NCBI GenBank assembly: GCA_016271365.2
Contig: CM028132.1
Coordinates: 590,681,001 to 590,745,000 of the forward strand
Length of the DNA stretch: 64,000 nt
Direction of reading: 5' to 3'
Source: Neoceratodus forsteri
Lineage: Eukaryota > Chordata > Ceratodontiformes > Ceratodontidae
Within the stretch, counting starts at the first letter, position 1. Each line of letters begins with the position of its first letter. Below the pieces are notes generated by a model. The model was not told the origin of the DNA, ran no database searches, and was given only the letters and a program-made list of their open reading frames with translations. Below, in pieces: positions 52,207-63,910 of this stretch. The position numbers were made by a program, and so were the translations under genes.

Positions 52207-54179
52207 TCAGATCCGTCACTCTTATGTCAATTGTGGGTAAACTGATAGAGACACTAGTTAAAGTGGCTCTCATGAACTACCTGGTGAGCAGTGGACTCCA
52301 GGATAGTAAACAGCACAGGTTCATGGCAGGGAGGTCTTGTCAGACCAACCTGACAGTATACTTTGACTGGGTAATAAGAGTCATGGATAACATCCACACT
52401 GTGGATTTACTCTTCTTCAGTTTCAGAAAGGCTTTTGACTCATTGCCTCATGGAAGGTTGCTGAAGATGCTAGAGGATCTGAGTACAGTGAAGGACACCG
52501 TTAGATGGGTGAGAAGCTGGTTGGAAGGGAGACAGCTGAGAATTGTGGTTAACGGAATCAGATCAGATGAGAGGGAGGTTGCCAGTGGATGCTGCAAGGA
52601 TCGGTCCTGATCCAGTCCTATTCAGTATGTTCATCAGTGACATAGAATAAGGAATACAGGGTAAGATGCGTCTCATTGCAGATGACACTAAGCTCTGTGA
52701 TGGGTAGATAGTGAGGAAGGGGGTTAGGGAGATGCAGAGAGACTTGCAAAGATTGGAGGGGTCAAAGGTTTGGTAGTTGAAATACAATGCCAAAAAGTGC
52801 AAGGCGATGTACATAGGGAACGAGAACCTCAGGGACAGAGTACTAGATGGGGGGGAAGGGGTGGTAAAGCTGGGTATGACCTCTGAAGAAACAGACCTAG
52901 GGGTCATTAGCAGTGACTTACTGAAACAATTAAGCCAGCGTAACAAGGCCTACAGTAAGGCAAACAGGATATGCTGGGTTGGGAGGAGGGGTATTGACAG
53001 CAGAAGGAAGGAGGTATTACTACCTCTCTTCTAAAGATCACTGGAGAGGCTCCAGCTGGAGTGCTGTGCCCAGTTCTGGAGTCCTCACATGAGGAAATAT
53101 AAGGACAGGCTGGAGACAGTACAATGTAGGGTGACTCTGAATGATTCAGGGCCAGCAGGGCAGATCTTGCAAGGATCGGCTAAAGGCACAGAACATGCAC
53201 TTGCTGGAGGCCAGAACTAAAACTATGAACCAGAAGTAAGGGCTGTAATATCATCTCTGCCCCTTTTATTTGCCACCTCCTGCCAGGAAACTGCTTCCAC
53301 ATCCCTCCTCCCTGTATTTTTCTATGGTGCAACACTACTTCTCTCTGCTCAGCCTTCATCCATTGCCTGGCTCCGACAACTATATTACAGAATCAAGTGT
53401 TTTGCCGTAGAGGCTGAGCCTAGAAAACACCACTGTAATTTCTTGACTACCTTACAGTGGCCAGATAACTATGCAAGGCTACAGTATCTCACCTTATGTT
53501 TTGTATATAAGCTTGTTAATCTTTTCAGTACACCCTGTCTAAGGGAATTGTCTATTGCAAAGAAGTTGCTTGACCACTTAGGTCTTCTACTTTACCTATT
53601 CTGGCTATCCTGAACACTCGCCGTGTCATAGGGAGGCATTCTTTCACCTACTCTGCCACCATTGCTTGGAATGCATTACCCTCTCATCTCCTCTCTTGCC
53701 TTTTCCTGCCACTGTTCAAAAAATCGCTTGCTATGCACCTGCTTAAACCTCCTACTTACATCAGCTTTCGTTAACTCTGTAGCCTAACTACTCTCAAACT
53801 GATTATCACAGGAGCTCGTTTCAAAGCTTGCTTTGCTCTGCACTACTTAGGTTAATCCTAAGCCTATTACTGTTTTCTACATTTGCTGACAAAATCTATT
53901 GTTTTTCCATATGATGCTGATGAAATCTCATTAGAAGCTATTTATAATTTTTGTAAATATGTATATTTCTGTTAATTTGTATATCTTACTGTATATAATA
54001 TTGTAATTTATGTTTATTTTGTACTCACTGTTCTACAGTACCTTTGCCTTGCATGCCCGAGTCTTTAGAGTTTATTTATTACTGTCCAGATGCCATTGTC
54101 AACTTTTCACTGTTAATATACCAGCTGTTCTTAACATATGCTGCTCCATTGTATCTGTTTTCCTATTCTGTTTATCGGC

Positions 54180-54190
54180 TCTGTTGGTAT
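54180..54190. repeat. L1 target-site duplication, left (imperfect)
   Basis: TCTGTTGGTAT lies next to the T-tract of the L1 3' end. TCTGTTAGCAT at 54864-54874 matches at 9 of 11 bases. Confidence 0.55.
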
Positions 54191-54863
54191 TTTTTTTAAT
54201 AAAGATTTTTGTTTATTTTATAAAATTCAAATACACACAATCATTCAAAATACTTTTCTTGTAACACATTGTTCATGCATAAAAAAATAGTTAATTAAAA
54301 ATGTCCAAGTTAAAAGGTATCCTTCACAGACTAGTTACTAACTATAGGACACTCAACAAACTTAAATCTCACCAAGGTTCGACAAGTCATACAGTCACAT
54401 CTTTTAAATTCCTAGCATCCCGGACTTCTCCATCCTCTGATTAATGTTTGGTTAGTACCAACCAGTATGCCCAAGCACGCAGAGACTGAATGACCTAGAC
54501 TATCTTACGGTGGTCTCTAGTGAACCATCAATGCCTTAAGATCCCCTTTTAACCATTTTCCAATAAGTGCAAGATTGGAGACCAAATGTTATCAAAATTA
54601 TGAGATTTGCCAATCAGTGCATGGACTATACATTCATTATTAATGGTTTCCCCCAACTTGATATACCACTCTTGGGACTGTTGGGACAGAGCTTAATTTC
54701 CAGTTTCATAATACCAGTCTTTTAAAGCTCAGAGCTATAGCCCAAATCCCCGGCTTTTGCTGCTTATTGATGGTTGAATCTCCTGAGAGAATACCCAGAA
54801 CCATGAACTTTGGGTTGAACAGTCTTTTAACATTGTATGCCCTCTCACAGAGCCTATGCACAG
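54191..54863 (-). mobile_element. 5'-truncated L1 in Rex1-like LINE
   Basis: T-tract then reverse-strand AATAAA (54212-54217). The minus strand encodes the end of L1 ORF2: PKFMVLGILSGDSTINKQQ, IWAIALSFKRLVL and, frame-shifted, WYIKLGETINNECIVHAL. This matches the C-terminal segment before the 3' UTR. Length 673 bases. Confidence 0.78.
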
Positions 54864-54874
54864 TCTGTTAGCAT
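54864..54874. repeat. L1 target-site duplication, right (imperfect)
   Basis: TCTGTTAGCAT; see 54180-54190. Confidence 0.55.
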
Positions 54875-54999
54875 TGTCTTTTTTTCCAGGTCACCCTGGA
54901 AAAAGAGACTGTATGGTCTCAGTGGGCTCACCCAGTTACCAAAATTCAAATAAATAAATAAATATTAATTATTTCAATGTTTTGGATGCACTATATTAC

Positions 55000-56167
55000 A
55001 GCAGCATTGTCTATATTTAGATTTTACTTTGGGTGCTGTCAGACCCTGAATATGCACCTCCCTCAAAATATTTTTTTTTTGATAATGCCAATGCATTCTT
55101 TAAATGCCCTTGTATCAAACCACAAATCACTTTATACACCATAATAGCCTGATGTTTGGTTTTCCTGATCTCCAAGGAGTGCCAGCATACTTGGTCATAC
55201 ATTATAACATTGATTAAAAAAATGCAGAAAGTTAACTGGTGGTGAGTGAGTTGCACTCATGATACTATCCCAACACAGCTTCACAGGTGAAACTAAGGGC
55301 CACAGCACAGCCTATTTACAATATATATGGATCCGTTTTATAATCACATAAGGCACTTCAGGGCATATGTCGCTGGGATGATGTCACTTCTCAAGTCGTT
55401 GAAGGAGCTCACTCTTTCGCATGGTACCTCACAATGCACCCAAGGCATGATGTTATCCCAATATGGCACATGCCCTACTGTGTCTTTTTGCTTAATTTGG
55501 CAATGGTGCCTGTCAAAAGGGCAAAGGAGCACAAACATAGCAAACCTTTTATGTGATGTTTACAATTTCAAGTGACTGTTTACTTGCAAACTGGTATACT
55601 TGACTCCCATACTCTAGAACCAGCAAAATTAGTTCTGTGAGAATAAGCACATTTAGAAATAGCACAAGCAGTGTGGTGAAGCGCACCAACTGTACAATTA
55701 ACCTTTTTGGAAATGGTATCAATATGCAGAGCATAGCGTAAAGAGTTGTCTGCTTTTATGCCCAGGTATTTGACCATCTTATTATTCATATATTGCTGTA
55801 AATTTAAGGACATCATTTTAAGATCACAGTCGCCTTTTGAATTTCTGTGGTGCTGGTGGTGGTGGAAGGCCAGTGCCTGGGTCTTTTTGGTGCTCAGTAC
55901 CAATTTTGATTGGTCAATCCAATGCTGCAGAGCAGCAAAGTCCACTTAGAGTTTGGTCTCCAGATGCAGTGTAGTTTTGCAGTTGGCTTTAAAATAATAT
56001 AATCAATATATAAGCTAATGTCTGAAACTTTTATATGGTTTAGTAAATCATTATTATATACTAAAAATAATCAGGGGTCTAATCTTGATCAAAAAAGTAT
56101 GATCAGCATATAATCTAATGTCCAAATGTTTTATATGGTTTAGTAAATCGTTAATGTATATGTATAA
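55000..56167 (-). pseudogene. Rex1-like RT fragment joined to satellite
   Basis: Minus strand, in order: INDLLNHIKHLDIRLYADHTFL (56165-56085; YADH replaces YADD), a second tandem copy of this stretch reading YNNDLLNHIKVSDISLYIDY (about 56060-55985), then MDFAALQHWIDQ, KYLGIKADNSLRYALHIDTISKK (thumb), and further down SLEIRKTKHQAIMVYKVICGL. The family is the same as at 62040. Catalytic aspartate is lost. The satellite array begins within a few bases upstream of the INDLL segment. Confidence 0.75.
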
Positions 56168-59100
56168 ATGGATAAAGTACCATGGGGAAGGTGAGCACAA
56201 TAATACAGCATATGCAGCATCAATGTAACAGCACAGGTAAAGTGCCAAGGGGAAGAGGAGTACAAAAATACAGCATACACTGCATCAATGTAACAGTACA
56301 GATAACATGCCAAGGAGAAGAGGAGTACAATAACACAGCACACACTGCATCAATGTAACAGTAAAGGTAAAGTGCCAAGGGGAAAGGGAGTACAATAATA
56401 CAGCAAATATTGCATCAATAAAACAGTGCAGGTAAAGTGCCATGGGGAAGGTGAGTGCAATAATACAATATACACAGCATCAACGTAACAGTACAGGTAA
56501 AGTGTCAAGGGGAAAATGGGTACAATAATACAACATACATTGCATCAATGTAACAGTACAGGTAAACTGCCATGGGGAAGGGTAGAGCAATAATACAGCA
56601 TACACTGCATTAGTATAACAGCACAGGTAAAATACCATGGGAAAGGTGAGTACAGTAACACAGCATACACTACATCAATGTAACAGTACAGGTAAAGTGC
56701 CATGGGGAAGGTGAGTACAATAATACAGCACACACTGCATCAATGTAACAGTACAGGTAAAGTGCCAAGGGGAAAAGGAGTACAATAATACATCATACAC
56801 CGCATCAATGTAGCAGTACAGGTAAAATACCAAGGGGAATGGGAGTACAATAATACAGCATACACAGCATCAATGTAGCAGTACAGGTAAAGTGCCAAGG
56901 GGAATGGGAGTACAATAATACAGCATACACTGCATCAATGTAACAGTACAGGTAAAGTGCCGAGGGGAAGGGGAGTACAATAATACAGCATACACAGCAA
57001 CAACATAACAGTACAGGTAAAGTGCCAAGGGGAAGGGGAGTACAATAATACAACATACACTGCATCAATGTAACAGTACAGGTAAAGTGCCAAAGTGAAG
57101 GGGAATACAATAATACAACATACACAGCATCAACGTAACAGTACAGGTAAAGTGCCAAGGGGGAAGGGAGTACAATAATACAGCATACACAACATCACCA
57201 TAACAGTACAGGTGAAGTGCCAGGGGAAGGGGAGTAGAATAATACAGCATACACTGCATCAATGTAACAGTACAGGTAAAGTGCCAAGGGGAATGGGAGT
57301 ACAATAATACAGCATACACAGCATCAATGTAGCAGTACAGGTAAAGTGCCAAGGGGAATGGGAGTACAATAATACAGCATACACTGCATCAATGTAACAG
57401 TACAGGTAAAGTGCCAAGGGGAAGGGGAGTACAATAATACAACATACACTGCATCAATGTAACAGTACAGGTAAAGTGCCAAAGTGAAGGGGAATACAAT
57501 AACACAACATACACAGCATCAACGTAACAGTACAGGTGAAGTGCCAAGGGGGAGGGGAGTACAATAATACAGCATACACAACATCACCATAACAGTACAG
57601 GTGAAGTGCCAGGGGAAGGGGAGTAGAATAATACAGCATACACTGCATCAATGTAACAGTACAGGTAAAGTGCCATGGAGAAGGGGAGTACAATAACACT
57701 GCATATATTACATCAATGTAACAGTACAGGTAAAGTGCCAAGGGGAAGAGGAGTACAATAATATAGCATACACTGCATCAATGTAACAGTACAGGTAAAG
57801 TGCCAAGGGGAATTGGAGAATAATAATACAGTGTATACTGCATCAATAAAACAGTATAGGTAAAGTGCCATGGGGAAGGTGAGTGCAATAATACAACATA
57901 CACAGCATCAACGTAACAGTACGGGTAAAGTGCCAAGGCAAAAGGGGTACAATAATACAGCATACATTGCATCAATGTAACAGTACAGGTAAAGTGCCAT
58001 GGGGAAGGTGAGTACAATAATACAGCATACACAGCATCAATGTAGCAGTACAGGTAAAGTGCCAAGGTGAAGGGGAGTACAATAATACAGCATACACAGC
58101 AGCAACATAACAGTACAGATAAAGTGTCAAGGGGGAAGGGAGTACAATAATACAGCATACACAGCATCAACATAACAGTACAGGTGAAGTGCCAGGGGAA
58201 GAGGAGTAGAATAATACAGCATACACTGCATCAATGTAACAGTACAGGTAAAGTGCTGTGGGAAAGGTGAGTACAATAATGCAGCATACACAGCATCAAC
58301 GTAACAGTATAGGTAAAGTGCCATGGGGAAGGGGAGTAAATAATACAGCATACACAGCATCAATGTAACAGTACAATTAAAGTTCCATGGGGAAGGGGAG
58401 TACAATAATACAGCATACACTGCATCAATGTAACAGTACAGGTAAAGTGCCATGAGGAAGAGGAGTACAATAATACAGCATACACAGCAACAACATAACA
58501 GTACAGGTAAAGTGCCAAAGGGAAGGGGAGTACAATAATACAGCATACACAGTATCAACGTAACAGTACAGGTAAAGTGCCATGGGGAAGGGGAGTACAA
58601 TAATACAGCATACACAGCATCAACGTAACAGTACAGGTAAAGTGCCATGGGAAGGAATACAATAATACAGCATACACTGCATCAATGTAACAGTACAGGT
58701 AAAGCGCTAAGGGGAAGGGGAGTACAATAATACAGCATACACTGCATCAATGTAACAGTACAGGTAAAGTGCCATGGGGAAGGTGAGTACAATAATACAG
58801 CATACACAGCATCAATGTAGCAGTACAGGTAAAGTGCCAAGGTGAAGGGGAGTACAATAATACAACATACACAGCATCAATGTAGCAGTACAGGTAAAGT
58901 GCCAAGGTGAAGGGGAGTACAATAATACAGCATACACAGCATCAATGTAGCAGTACAGGTAAAGTGCCAAGGTGAAGGGGAGTACAATAATACAGCATAC
59001 ACTGCATCAATGTAACAGTACAGGTAAAGTGCCATGAGGAAGAGGAGTACAATAATACAGCATACACAGCAACAACATAACAGTACAGGTAAAGTGCCAA

Positions 59101-61089
59101 AGGGAAGGGGAGTACAATAATACAGCATACACAGTATCAACGTAACAGTACAATTAAAGTGCCATGGGGAAGGGGAGTACAATAATACAGCATACACTGC
59201 ATCAATGTAACAGTACAGGTAAAGTGCCATGAGGAAGAGGAGTACAATAATACAGCATACACAGCAACAACATAACAGTACAGGTAAAGTGCCAAAGGGA
59301 AGGGGAGTACAATAATACAGCATACACAGTATCAACGTAACAGTACAGGTAAAGTGCCATGGGGAAGGGGAGTACAATAATACAGCATACACAGCATCAA
59401 CGTAACAGTACAGGTAAAGTGCCATGGGGAAGGGGAGTACAATAATACAGCATACACTGCATCAACGTAACAGTACAGGTAAAGCGCTAAGGGGAAGGGG
59501 AGTACAATAATACAGCATACACTGCATCAATGTAACAGTACAGGTAAAGTGCCATGGGGAAGGTGAGTACAATAATACAGCATACACAGCATCAGTGTAG
59601 CAGTACAGGTAAAGTGCCAAGGTGAAGGGGAGTACAATAATACAACATACACAGCATCAATGTAGCAGTACAGGTAAAGTGCCAAGGTGAAGGGGAGTAC
59701 AATAATACAGCATACACAGCATCAATGTAGCAGTACAGGTAAAGTGCCATGGGGAAGAGGAGTACAATAATACAGCATACACAGCAGCAACATAACAGTA
59801 CAGATAAAGTGCCAAGGGGGAGGGGAGTACAATAATACAGCATACACAGCATCAACATAACAGTACAGGTGAAGTGCCAGGGGAAGAGGAGTAGAATAAT
59901 ACAGCATACACTGCATCAATGTAACAGTACAGGTAAAGTGCTGTGGGAAAGGTGAGTACAATAATGCAGCATACACAGCATCAACGTAACAGTATAGGTA
60001 AAGTGCCATGGGGAAGGGGAGTAAATAATACAGCATACACTGCATCAATGTAACAGTACAATTAAAGTGCCATGGGGAAGGGGAGTACAATAATACAGCA
60101 TACACTGCATCAGTGTAACAGTACAGGTAAAGTGCCATGAGGAAGAGGAGTACAATAATAGCATGCACAGCAACAACATAACAGTACAGGTAAAGTGCCA
60201 AAGGGAAGGGGAGTACAATAATACAGCATACACAGTATCAACGTAACAGTACAGGTAAAGTGCCATGGGAAGGGAGTACAATAATACAGCATACACAGCA
60301 TCAACGTAACAGTACAGTTAAAGTGCCAAGGGAGGGAGTACAATAATACAGCATACACAGCATCAACGTAACAGTACAGGTAAAGTGCCATGGGAAGGGA
60401 GTACAATAATACAGCATACACTGCATCAACGTAACAGTACAGGTAAAGCGCTAAGGGGAAGGGGAGTACAATAATACAGCATACACTGCATCAATGTAAC
60501 AGTACAGGTAAAGTGCCATGGGGAAGAGGAGTACAATAATAGAGCATACACAGCATCAACGTAACAGTACAGTTAAAGTGCCTAAGGGGAAGGGAGTACA
60601 ATAATACAGCATATACAGCATCAGCGTAACAGTACAGGTAAAGTGCCATGGGGAAGGGGAGTACAATAATACAGCATACACTGCATCAATGTAACAGTAC
60701 AGGTAAAGTGCCATGGGGAAGAGGAGTACAATAATACAGCATACACAGCATCAACGTAACAGTACAGTTAAAGTGCCAAAGGGAAGGGGAGTACAATAAT
60801 ACAGCATACACAGCATCAACGTAACAGTACAGGTAAAGTGCCATGGGGAAGGGGAGTAGAATAATACAGCATACAGTACACTGCATCAACATAACAGTAC
60901 AGGTAAAGTGCTAAGGGGAAGGGGAATACAATAATACCGCATACACTACGTCAACGTAACAGTACAGGTAAAGTGCCATGGGGAAGGGGAGTACAATAAT
61001 ACAGCATACACTGCATCAATATAACAATACAGGTAAAGTGCCAAGGGAAAGGGGAGTACAATAATACAACATACACTGCATCAACAAAA
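56168..61089. repeat. 65-bp satellite array, ~75 copies
   Basis: The consensus unit contains CAGTACAGGTAAAGTGCC, (A/T)(A/T)GGGGAAGGGGAGTACAATA, ATACAGCATACAC(A/T)GCATCAA and (C/T)GTAA, total 65 bases. Copies run head to tail for 4.92 kb with few indels. Longer blocks repeat at 389 bases (57091 and 57480, 6 units), 586 bases (9 units) and 1685 bases (58251 and 59936, 26 units), showing block amplification. On the minus strand two of three frames are open, giving Leu/Tyr/Cys-rich open frames that end in VLLH where CATTGATG supplies the stop. Confidence 0.97.
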
Positions 61090-61091
61090 CA

Positions 61092-61266
61092 TATAGAATA
61101 GTGGATGGATGACTATCCACAACAAGGCTGTGTTTCCATCGAGGGAGTTGATAATGTCATAGAGACCTTGAGAGCGAAGCTCAAGAGGTCTCCATGGCAT
61201 CATCAACTCCCAAGATGGAAACGCAAACTTAGTTGTGGATAGTCAACCATCCACTATTTTTTATAG
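61092..61266. mobile_element. Palindromic MITE, ~175 bp
   Basis: TATAGAATAGTGGATGG pairs with CCATCCACTATTTTTTATA. TTGTGGATAGT, GTTTCCATC and GGAGTTGAT pair further in. The centre is GACCTTGAGAGCGAAGCTCA then AGAGGTC, matching the centre at 18690 in inverse. It borders the satellite directly. Confidence 0.85.
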
Positions 61267-61768
61267 TATATGGTTCCCCCAAATGGACACAAGGTTCATA
61301 CCTTGCATTGACACTCCTGCACTGGTCCTCGCTCAAGTCCCACCCCTCAAGATACCGGTTCTCCTCACTGCAGTTACGCTCTGTTTCGGTCACGTCCCCG
61401 AATATAGCAGTATTAATCACTGTGGTCCCACTCTGCTTTCACCGTAACTGTGCCAGAGATTTGAAAAAAAAAAAAAAAACTACAAATTGAGAGTTTGGAC
61501 ACACAGAGACGATTATGGCACTCCGTGTCCAAACTGTCTGCTCGCCAAACCGTTTGTTAAGTGAATCTGCCATTTTAGAATGTATTTTTTTAATCACGGA
61601 CTGTTTCCACCAATCAGGTAGGAGCTCAAGGGGCAAAAGTTGTTGTACTATCGATGTGACATCAGAACGATAGTACAACAACTTTTTTGCCCTTTGAACT
61701 GTCCTACAACAGGATTTGGAAAGCCATTGTTTTCCATCCACAATAAACCCTAACCATATACTATAGTA
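61260..61768. mobile_element. Candidate inverted-repeat element with two inner hairpins
   Basis: TATAGTATATGGTT at 61263-61276 is inverted at about 61751-61764. Inside are AGTTTGGACAC/GTGTCCAAACT (61491-61531) and AAAAGTTGTTGTACTATCG/CGATAGTACAACAACTTTT (61638-61686). No clear target duplication, so the outer pair may be fortuitous. Confidence 0.5.
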
Positions 61769-61954
61769 AATGTAAAGCACAAGAATATGTGAATACCAGT
61801 ACAATAACAATGAATGGAGCCAAACTGTGCTACAGTGAGCAGCACTGAATTGCAAATAGAGTGCAAGTGCAGGTAGAAGAAGAGCAGCACAGTAGTTGTA
61901 GGGAGGAGACTAAGTCATGCAGAGTCAGAAGCCTGATGGGAGCCAACCACGTAG
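61769..61954 (-). mobile_element. Rex1-like 3' UTR fragment upstream of the satellite seed
   Basis: The minus strand (CTTAGTCTTCTCCCTACAAC, TTCAGTGCTGCTCACTGTAG, TTATTGTACTGGTATTCA) aligns with 44930-45065, the sequence just before the single-copy 65-base unit. It is the other flank of the array's parental 3' UTR. Confidence 0.75.
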
Positions 61955-62039
61955 ATTTTTATTTATTTTTTTATTTTAGTCTTTGGTAACCAGGTAAGGC
62001 CCACTAGGCACAAGTGCCTGTTTTCAGGGGCGACCTGGG
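61955..62039 (-). mobile_element. LINE 3' tail, antisense
   Basis: A/T tail followed by TTTGGTAACCAGGTAAGGCC and GGCACA/AGTGCC stem (62007-62018). Nearly identical to 18353-18440. Confidence 0.75.
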
Positions 62040-63460
62040 AGCACTGGGCGGTTAAGACTTGGTTCCACTCATACCTCACTGGCAGATCCCAAGCTGTCCG
62101 CATCAGTTCTTCCATCTCGGCACCCCTCCCAATCACCTCAGGAGTACTGCAAGGCTCTGTCCTAGGCCCCCTCCTGTTCTCGGTCTTCCTGAATGACCTG
62201 CCCTCTGCTTGCCCACACACCTCCATCCACATGTATGCAGATGACACTGTGCCGTATGCATCCAGCCCCTCGACCTCTGAGGTTACGACCAGACTGCAGC
62301 AAGACTTTATCTCAGTCCAGCACTGGCTCCACTCAAATCACCTCCTCCTCAATGCCAATAAAACAGTCTCACTAACCATTGGCACGAAGCAGAAAATTTC
62401 TAGGATCCCCTTCCCGATCTTATTCCACACCCTGGAAGGGTCCCCCCTGGAGTCCTGCACCTCCTTCAGATACCTCGGTGTCTGGCTTGACCAGCACCTC
62501 AACTTTTCCTCGCATATTGACTCCTTACTCAAGAAGCTCCACCCCAGGCTTGGAGCACTTTACCCGAATTGTGACAGCATCCCCCTTCCAGCCAGGATGG
62601 CCATTATAAAGGAAATTATCCTCCCTGTCCTCAACTACAAGGACATAGTCTACGGCGCCGGCCCCAAGACCACATTAGCCAGGCTGGACCCTCTTTTCCA
62701 CTCTTTCTGTTGTTTCGCCCTGAACTGTCCCTACTTCACACACCACTGTGCCCCATATCAATCAATGAACCTCACCTCTCTTGACAATCGGAGACTGACC
62801 CACTGCGCCAAGATCCCAGCCAAGTTTTGGTCACAGCGTCTCCCCTCCTACCTCACTGACGCCCTAACCAACCCCAGCACCCATGCATACTCTCTCAGAA
62901 ACTCAGACGCTTGGTCCCTAGCTGTCCCATACTAGGGGTAGGTAGGTCTACTACCATCGGTCAGCCAGCATTCAGCTACCGCATTCCCACATTGTGGAAC
63001 TCCCGCCCAGCTAAAGTTCGTCACTTCTCCTCCCTCTTGCACCTTAACTCCATGCTCCAAGCTCATTTCGCCCCTACCTGTGCTTGTGTCTAGGCGTTTC
63101 CCAGTCTCTAAGTAGAATATCAGTGTATGTCCGCACTTAGTAGCTGCAATTAACCGGTGCCTAACTATTGTTCTTTTGCTTTATGCTGTTTCTCACAAGG
63201 TCCAATTTTGCTAGTGGCCTGCACTATGTATTTATTGTACTCATGCTGTATTAACTGTGGCTACCTACTGATTCTCTCGACCCACTACTGTCTATTAATC
63301 AGGACCAAATGTTAGTGTTCTCCCACTATGTATTCACTTGTTTATACTGTCCTCGACTGTCTACCTATGTTCCCCACTCCCCCAGGACATATCTGGAATC
63401 GAGCAGTAGACTGCTCAGCATGCCTTTCCTGGTAAAATGCTTAAATAAATAAATAAATAA
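62040..63460 (+). mobile_element. Rex1-like LINE, 5'-truncated, best-preserved RT
   Basis: It starts at WFHSYLTGRSQAVRIS (RT motif B side) and ends at (AAAT)n by 63460. The 3' tail has CTGGAATC, GAGCAG/CTGCTC stem (63401-63416) and TTTCCTGGTAAAA. It has one frameshift near 62935, otherwise it is open. Confidence 0.85.
62046..62935 (+). pseudogene. Rex1-like RT C-terminal half (open frame)
   Basis: Open for about 295 codons. SGVLQGSVLGPLLFSVFLNDLP (motif B), HMYADDTVPYAS (motif C with both Asp; 62234-62245), QHWLHSNHLLLNANKT, then the thumb FRYLGVWLDQHLNFSSHIDSLLKKL and the long C-terminal part to LRNSDAWSLAVPY. After 62935 the frame moves to STTIGQPAFSYRIPTLWNS. The upstream RT and endonuclease are missing. 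In intact elements this enzyme copies LINE RNA at a nick. Here it is only a fragment but unusually free of stops, so the insertion is relatively young. Confidence 0.88.
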
Positions 63461-63463
63461 GAG

Positions 63464-63595
63464 ACTTACTCAGAGTCACACAGTATGCAAGTGGAGGTTG
63501 TGAGAATCAAACTCAGGTCTGGTCTGCTGGATGTACCAAGCTCATTCACACCTCGTTCCTCTAACCTCTAGGCTATACTGCCAGCCCCATGGTGG
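63464..63595 (-). mobile_element. tRNA-derived SINE (MIR/CORE-like)
   Basis: The minus strand carries TAGCCTAGAGGTTAG (A box, 63561-63575), GAGTTTGATTC (B box, 63504-63514) and then TGTGTGACTCTGAGTAAGTC, the TGTGTGACC-GGGCAAGTCAC-like stretch of MIR-type SINEs. It abuts the LINE tail at 63460. Confidence 0.68.
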
Positions 63596-63764
63596 GGTAT
63601 CACTGGGGATGGTCAAGTAGAGGGTGGCAGGAGCACAGAGGCAGGGAAAAGTATTAGCTGGTGCATAAAGGGAACAGTTGCCACCAAGAGCCCCTACACT
63701 CAAGTGTGGGACTGGGCCCAATGTGCACTTTGTGGGCAAAAACATTTTGATTTACTTAAGGTTT
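63596..63764. other. Unassigned sequence
   Basis: Nothing recognised. Confidence 0.35.
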
Positions 63765-63910
63765 ACTGTAGTATAGTAGATAATATCAGACTAATTTTGC
63801 TTAGTTGTAGGCTGGCATCTTCTTTTACTACAAATCTCAGAATCTTCTGCAACTGACATGAGAGCAGAAGAAAGCAGTGAGAAGATTCAACAGCCTGCAG
63901 TGCATGTTAG
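63765..63910 (+). repeat. Dispersed repeat A, copy 2
   Basis: Partner of 19540-19680 in opposite orientation: CTGTAGTATAGTAGATAATA, TCTCAGAATCTTCTGCAACTG and AGATTCAACAGCCTGCAG. Confidence 0.6.

Larger units (their letters stand above)
50400..53170 (+). mobile_element. CR1 LINE, split by a second CR1
   Basis: Endonuclease fragment (50420-51070), linker and RT start (51070-51625), then RT and C-terminus (52207-53170), with another CR1's 3' part between. RT motifs after the break: SVTLMSIVGKLIETLVKVAL, QHRFMAGRSCQTNLTVYFDW, FRKAFDSLPHGRL and a DDTKLC box near 52680. The endonuclease region contains two successive GDxN-DxNW...SDH blocks. Multiple stops. Confidence 0.85.
53390..54966 (+). mobile_element. 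Rex1-like LINE 3' part, split by an L1
   Basis: The C-terminal frame gives LTTLQWPDNYARLQYLTLCF...LRELS, then a shifted SFTYSATIAWNALPSHL. The 3' UTR runs to 54179, is broken by an L1 (54191-54863), and ends at 54888-54966 with GAGAC/GTCTC stem (54905-54920), CCCAGTTACC and (AAAT)n. Confidence 0.72.

Noticed and set aside
57778..60421. Minus-strand open frames of up to 182 codons, Leu/Tyr/Cys-rich, looking like multi-pass membrane proteins
   Set aside because: They lie wholly in the 65-bp satellite. The unit is not a multiple of three and simply lacks stops in two minus-strand frames, so the open frames are a by-product of the repeat.
56168..61089. CRISPR or replication-origin iterons
   Set aside because: Contiguous head-to-tail 65-bp satellite with no unique spacers; the context is eukaryotic.
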